From: Nitriliruptoraceae bacterium | GTDB taxonomy: Bacteria; Actinomycetota; Nitriliruptoria; Nitriliruptorales; Nitriliruptoraceae | Reading direction: 5' to 3' | DNA length: 15,792 nt | Assembly (NCBI GenBank): GCA_007134165.1 | Contig: SLLJ01000074.1 | Span: 1 to 15,792 of the forward strand | Position numbers and translations under genes: made by a program | Notes under the pieces: model-generated | What the model was told of the DNA's origin: nothing | What the model saw: the letters and a program-made list of their open reading frames with translations, nothing else | Database searches by the model: none | Shown: one piece after another, positions 13,378 through 15,792 of the stretch | Position numbering within the stretch: the stretch's first letter is position 1 | How the letters are laid out: the number at the start of each line of letters is the position of its first letter

Positions 13378-14466
13378 GTGGCCAGCATCGAACTCGAGGA
13401 CATCACCGCCTCCCGAGGGGGCCAGGTCCTGGTGCGCGGGGTGAGCCTGGCCATCGCCGACCGCGAGCGGCTGGTGCTGCTCGGGGCGAGCGGATCGGGC
13501 AAGACCTCGCTGCTGCGGGTGATCGCCGGGGTCCAGGAGGTCGACCACGGCCGGATCCGCATCGACGGCCGCGACGTCACCCACGCGCCGCCGCGGGAAC
13601 GCGACCTGTCGATGGTGACCCAGGACGGGAGCCTCCAGCCGCACCTCGACGTGCGCGACAATCTCGGGTTCTCCCTGCGGATCCGAAAGACCCCCCGGGC
13701 GCAGATCGACGAGCGGGTCGAGGCCGAAGCCCGCGCCTTCTCGCTCACCGACCTGCTGTCGCGGCGGCCGGGCACGCTGGCCCAGGGCGAGCGCCACGAG
13801 GTGGCGCTGGCCCGCACCCTGGTGCGACCCGGCCAGCACGCGGTGCTGGTCGACGAGCCCTTCGCCCGGATCGACGCCCCACGGCGCGCGACGCTGCTGC
13901 GCGAGCTGGTCGGACTCCAGGAGGGCTACGGCCTGACGCTGGTGGTCGCCACCAACGACCAGCGCGTTGCGATGGGCATGGCCCACCGCATCGCGGTGCT
14001 CGACCGTGGCGCGCTGCTGCAGGTCGACACCGCCGGAACGATGCACCGGCGACCCGCCGACGTGGTCGTGGCCGGTGCGGTCGGCGACCCCCCGATGAAC
14101 CTCATCGACGGCCGCATCCAGCGCCTGGGCGGCCGGGTCGAGGTGGCGGCCGACGACCTGCGCATCCCGACCTGGGAGCCGGCGCTCACCGCCCATGTCG
14201 GCACGCGGATCACGGTCGGCATCCGCCCCACGGATCTGACGCTGACCGACGAGGGTGGAGCGGGGGTGATCCACGGCACGGTACGCCAGCGGGCTTTCCT
14301 TGGCCCGTCGGTCGCGCTGCACGTGGACGACGGTCAGCGGACGCTGACCGCGGTCGTTCCCACCCCGGGCGTGGGGGCCGGCACCGCGGTGAAGCTGGCA
14401 CTGCAGCCCGCCGACGTGCACGTGTTCGACGCGGTGACCGGGCTCGCCCTCGCCCACGGGGTGTAG
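13378..14466 (+). CDS. Orphan MalK/UgpC-like ABC ATP-binding protein with degenerate motifs
   Basis: A 362-residue ABC ATPase of the MalK/UgpC (sugar/polyamine importer) type, with an N-terminal nucleotide-binding domain and a C-terminal TOBE/OB-like domain (about 230-362, including TVGIRPTDLTL). Walker A GASGSGKT (36-43), Q-loop Q82 and Walker B VDEP (D159, E160) are intact. The signature is LAQGE (134-138) instead of LSGGQ, the D-loop reads FARID, and the switch histidine is replaced by N193 (VVATNDQRVA, where VTHDQ is usual). No permease or binding protein is adjacent. It is transcribed against the his genes and splits hisH from hisA. It may serve a remote transporter with altered ATPase kinetics, or have a regulatory role; both are inference. 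Start GTG 13378 is uncertain because GAGAGG abuts it. Confidence 0.88.
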   Translation: MASIELEDITASRGGQVLVRGVSLAIADRERLVLLGASGSGKTSLLRVIAGVQEVDHGRIRIDGRDVTHAPPRERDLSMVTQDGSLQPHLDVRDNLGFSLRIRKTPRAQIDERVEAEARAFSLTDLLSRRPGTLAQGERHEVALARTLVRPGQHAVLVDEPFARIDAPRRATLLRELVGLQEGYGLTLVVATNDQRVAMGMAHRIAVLDRGALLQVDTAGTMHRRPADVVVAGAVGDPPMNLIDGRIQRLGGRVEVAADDLRIPTWEPALTAHVGTRITVGIRPTDLTLTDEGGAGVIHGTVRQRAFLGPSVALHVDDGQRTLTAVVPTPGVGAGTAVKLALQPADVHVFDAVTGLALAHGV

Positions 14467-14505
14467 GACTCCCCTGAGTACGCCCCTGACCGCTCCGCAA
14501 GGGCG

Positions 14506-15129
14506 CTACAGCCCGGCGATCCAGTTGCGCAGCAGCCGCTGACCGACCGGGCCCGACTTCTCGGGGTGGAACTGGGTACCCACCACGCTGCCCTCGCGCA
14601 CCAGGCAGGGGAAGTCCACGCCGCCGTAGGCGCAGCGACCGACCACATGGGCATCGGCGACCGGAACGGCATAGTAGGAGTGCACGAAGTACAGCCGCCG
14701 GCCCGCGACCCCGGCCAGCAGTGGATCGGCATCGCAACCGGCTGCGGGATGTACCAGGTCCCAGCCCATGTGCGGCACGACCGCATCGGCGGGGAAGCGC
14801 TGCACGACCCCGGGCAGCAGCCCGAGGCCGGGCTCGTCGCCCTCCTCGGAGCGCTCGTAGAGCAACTGCATGCCCACGCAGATGCCGAACACTGGCCGCT
14901 GCTCGGCGATGAAGGCCGACACGACCTGCTCGAGGCCCGAGCGCCGCAGTTGCGCGAGGCAGGTGCTGAAGTGGCCGACTCCCGGCACGACGAGCACGTC
15001 GCTGCGCTCGGCCACCGCCGGATCAGCGGTGATCACGGCCCGGGCCCCGGCCGCGTCCAGCCCCCGCTTGGCCGAGCGCACGTTGCCGGCGTCGTAGTCC
15101 AGCACCGCCGCGGTGAGGGCGGCACTCAC
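14506..15129 (-). CDS. hisH: Imidazole glycerol phosphate synthase glutamine amidotransferase subunit
   Basis: A 207-residue class I glutaminase that supplies ammonia to HisF. The triad is complete: nucleophile C84 (FGICVGMQLL), H188 and E190 (QFHPEKSG). The oxyanion-loop segment PGVGHF and the HMGW and YFVHSYYA stretches are typical. GTG 15129 overlaps the hisB stop (GTGA), with an AAGGG about 8 nt upstream. The gene ends 39 bp from the stop of the convergent ABC ATPase gene; no strong hairpin was seen in that gap. In the usual actinobacterial order hisA would follow directly, but here it is 1.3 kb away across the inserted gene. Confidence 0.97.
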   Translation of the reverse strand: MSAALTAAVLDYDAGNVRSAKRGLDAAGARAVITADPAVAERSDVLVVPGVGHFSTCLAQLRRSGLEQVVSAFIAEQRPVFGICVGMQLLYERSEEGDEPGLGLLPGVVQRFPADAVVPHMGWDLVHPAAGCDADPLLAGVAGRRLYFVHSYYAVPVADAHVVGRCAYGGVDFPCLVREGSVVGTQFHPEKSGPVGQRLLRNWIAGL

Positions 15130-15713
15130 TGCAGTACGCCCTTGGTGGAGGGAGTCCCGGCGCCGGTCACCGCGACCGCACGCCGCAGCGCGACGGCCAC
15201 CGCCTTGAACACCGACTCGAAGGTGTGGTGGGTGTTGTCGCCCGACAGGTTGTGCACGTGCAGGGTGATGCGGGCGTTGGCGACCACCGCCTCGAAGAAG
15301 TGTTTGACCAGGGAGGTCTCGAAGCTGGTGCCGATCACCTCGATGGGCACCGTGCAGTCCCACACGAGGTAGGGGCGGCCCGACAGGTCGATCGCCACCC
15401 GGGTCAGCGCCTCGTCGATGGGTACGGTGGCGTCCCCGAACCGCTCCACCCCGACACGCTCCCCCCAGGCCTCAGCCAGCGCCTGCCCGAGGGCGATGCC
15501 GACGTCCTCGACGGTGTGGTGGGCGTCGATCTCGAGGTCGCCGTCGGCCTGCACGGTGAGGTCGAGCCGTCCGTGGCGACCGAGTTGGTCGAGCATGTGG
15601 TCGAAGAACGGCACGCCGGTTGCAACGCGGCTGCTGCCCGATCCGTCGAGGTCGACGCGGACCTCGATGCGGGTCTCGCGGGTGGCGCGGGTGATGTGGC
15701 CGACGCGGCTCAT
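15126..15713 (-). CDS. hisB: Imidazoleglycerol-phosphate dehydratase
   Basis: A 195-residue manganese enzyme that dehydrates imidazole-glycerol phosphate to imidazole-acetol phosphate. It is the monofunctional form without the HisN-type phosphatase domain. The metal-binding motifs are FFDHMLDQLGRHG, the DAHHTVEDVGIALG segment and its partner HHTFESVFKA, and the C-terminus ends in the common STKGVLQ. ATG 15713 has GAGAGGA about 6 nt upstream. That site falls inside the last codons of an upstream gene, whose stop ends one base before this start. The gene overlaps hisH by 4 bp. Confidence 0.97.
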   Translation of the reverse strand: MSRVGHITRATRETRIEVRVDLDGSGSSRVATGVPFFDHMLDQLGRHGRLDLTVQADGDLEIDAHHTVEDVGIALGQALAEAWGERVGVERFGDATVPIDEALTRVAIDLSGRPYLVWDCTVPIEVIGTSFETSLVKHFFEAVVANARITLHVHNLSGDNTHHTFESVFKAVAVALRRAVAVTGAGTPSTKGVLQ

Positions 15714-15714
15714 C

Positions 15715-15792
15715 TCAGGTCCTCTCGGGGCTCGGGGCCGTCTGCTGCATCGGGGCCGTCTGCTGCATCGGGGCCGTCTGCTGCATCGGGGC
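15715..15792 (-). CDS. C-terminal tail of an upstream gene (partial), probably hisC by synteny
   Basis: An open frame runs in from the window edge and stops at TGA (15717-15715), one base before the hisB start. It reads three copies of MQQTAP followed by SPERT. Nothing in these roughly 25 residues identifies an enzyme. In actinobacterial clusters the gene before hisB is usually hisC, so a HisC with a repeat-built tail is the best guess. The 18-bp repeat unit is a multiple of three and the frame closes neatly onto hisB with its ribosome site, which supports coding. It could instead be a non-coding leader repeat. Confidence 0.45.
   Translation of the reverse strand, partial: APMQQTAPMQQTAPMQQTAPSPERT
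15733..15792 (-). repeat. 18-bp tandem repeat at the window edge, three full copies plus a partial
   Basis: Three perfect copies (coding strand ATGCAGCAGACGGCCCCG) lie at 15733-15750, 15751-15768 and 15769-15786, followed by six bases of a fourth copy cut by the window end. The array probably continues beyond the window. It ends 19 bp before the hisB start. Confidence 0.95.

Noticed and set aside
13018..14457. A 479-codon minus-strand open frame antisense to the ABC ATPase gene
   Set aside because: It covers the ATPase and part of hisA in another frame, shows no domain, and the plus-strand frame has clear Walker A and B motifs.
14467..14505. Terminator between the ABC ATPase gene and hisH
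   Set aside because: Only a 5-bp stem with a 15-nt loop (CGCCC/GGGCG) could be drawn, too weak to call.

Overview
The window is GC-rich (visually about 70% G+C), uses many GTG starts and packs its genes with 4-bp stop/start overlaps. The gene order on the minus strand, hisB-hisH-hisA-hisF-hisI-trpE-trpC-trpB-trpA, is the histidine/tryptophan supercluster typical of Actinomycetota. The phylum is a confident call; the class cannot be fixed from this sequence.

Layout. (1) 1-133: short leader with one small hairpin. (2) 134-3925, plus strand: a complete OpuC/ProU-type osmoprotectant importer in the order permease, ATPase with CBS tail, permease, lipoprotein binding protein. It ends at a strong GC hairpin (3944-3979) that separates it from the convergent trp genes. 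(3) 4033-8998, minus strand: hisI-trpE-trpC-trpB-trpA, with overlapping stop/start codons except between trpE and trpC, where a hairpin sits. (4) 9150-11661, plus strand: an accessory three-gene operon made of a four-copy DUF2510 membrane protein, a TIGR00725/SLOG-type Rossmann protein with a nine-copy GDTP tail, and a small unrecognised Cys-rich (zinc-ribbon-like) protein. (5) 11628-13216, minus strand: hisA-hisF. (6) 13378-14466, plus strand: a solitary MalK-like ABC ATPase with degenerate catalytic motifs and no permease nearby. (7) 14506-15713, minus strand: hisB-hisH, and at the right edge the repeat-bearing C-terminal tail of one more gene, probably hisC by synteny.

How it works together. 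HisB, HisH, HisA, HisF and HisI cover five histidine-pathway proteins: PR-AMP cyclohydrolase, ProFAR isomerase, both IGP synthase subunits and IGP dehydratase. TrpE, TrpC, TrpB and TrpA cover the anthranilate synthase large subunit, indole-glycerol-phosphate synthase and tryptophan synthase. trpG, trpD, trpF and the remaining his genes are not in the window. The conserved biosynthetic block is interrupted twice by genes on the opposite strand, and those two insertions are the non-routine part of the window.

A recurring oddity is short tandem repeats of different units (12, 24, 18 and 8 bp). Each lies within about 12-42 bp upstream of the start codon of the next gene, and three of them form in-frame C-terminal tails.
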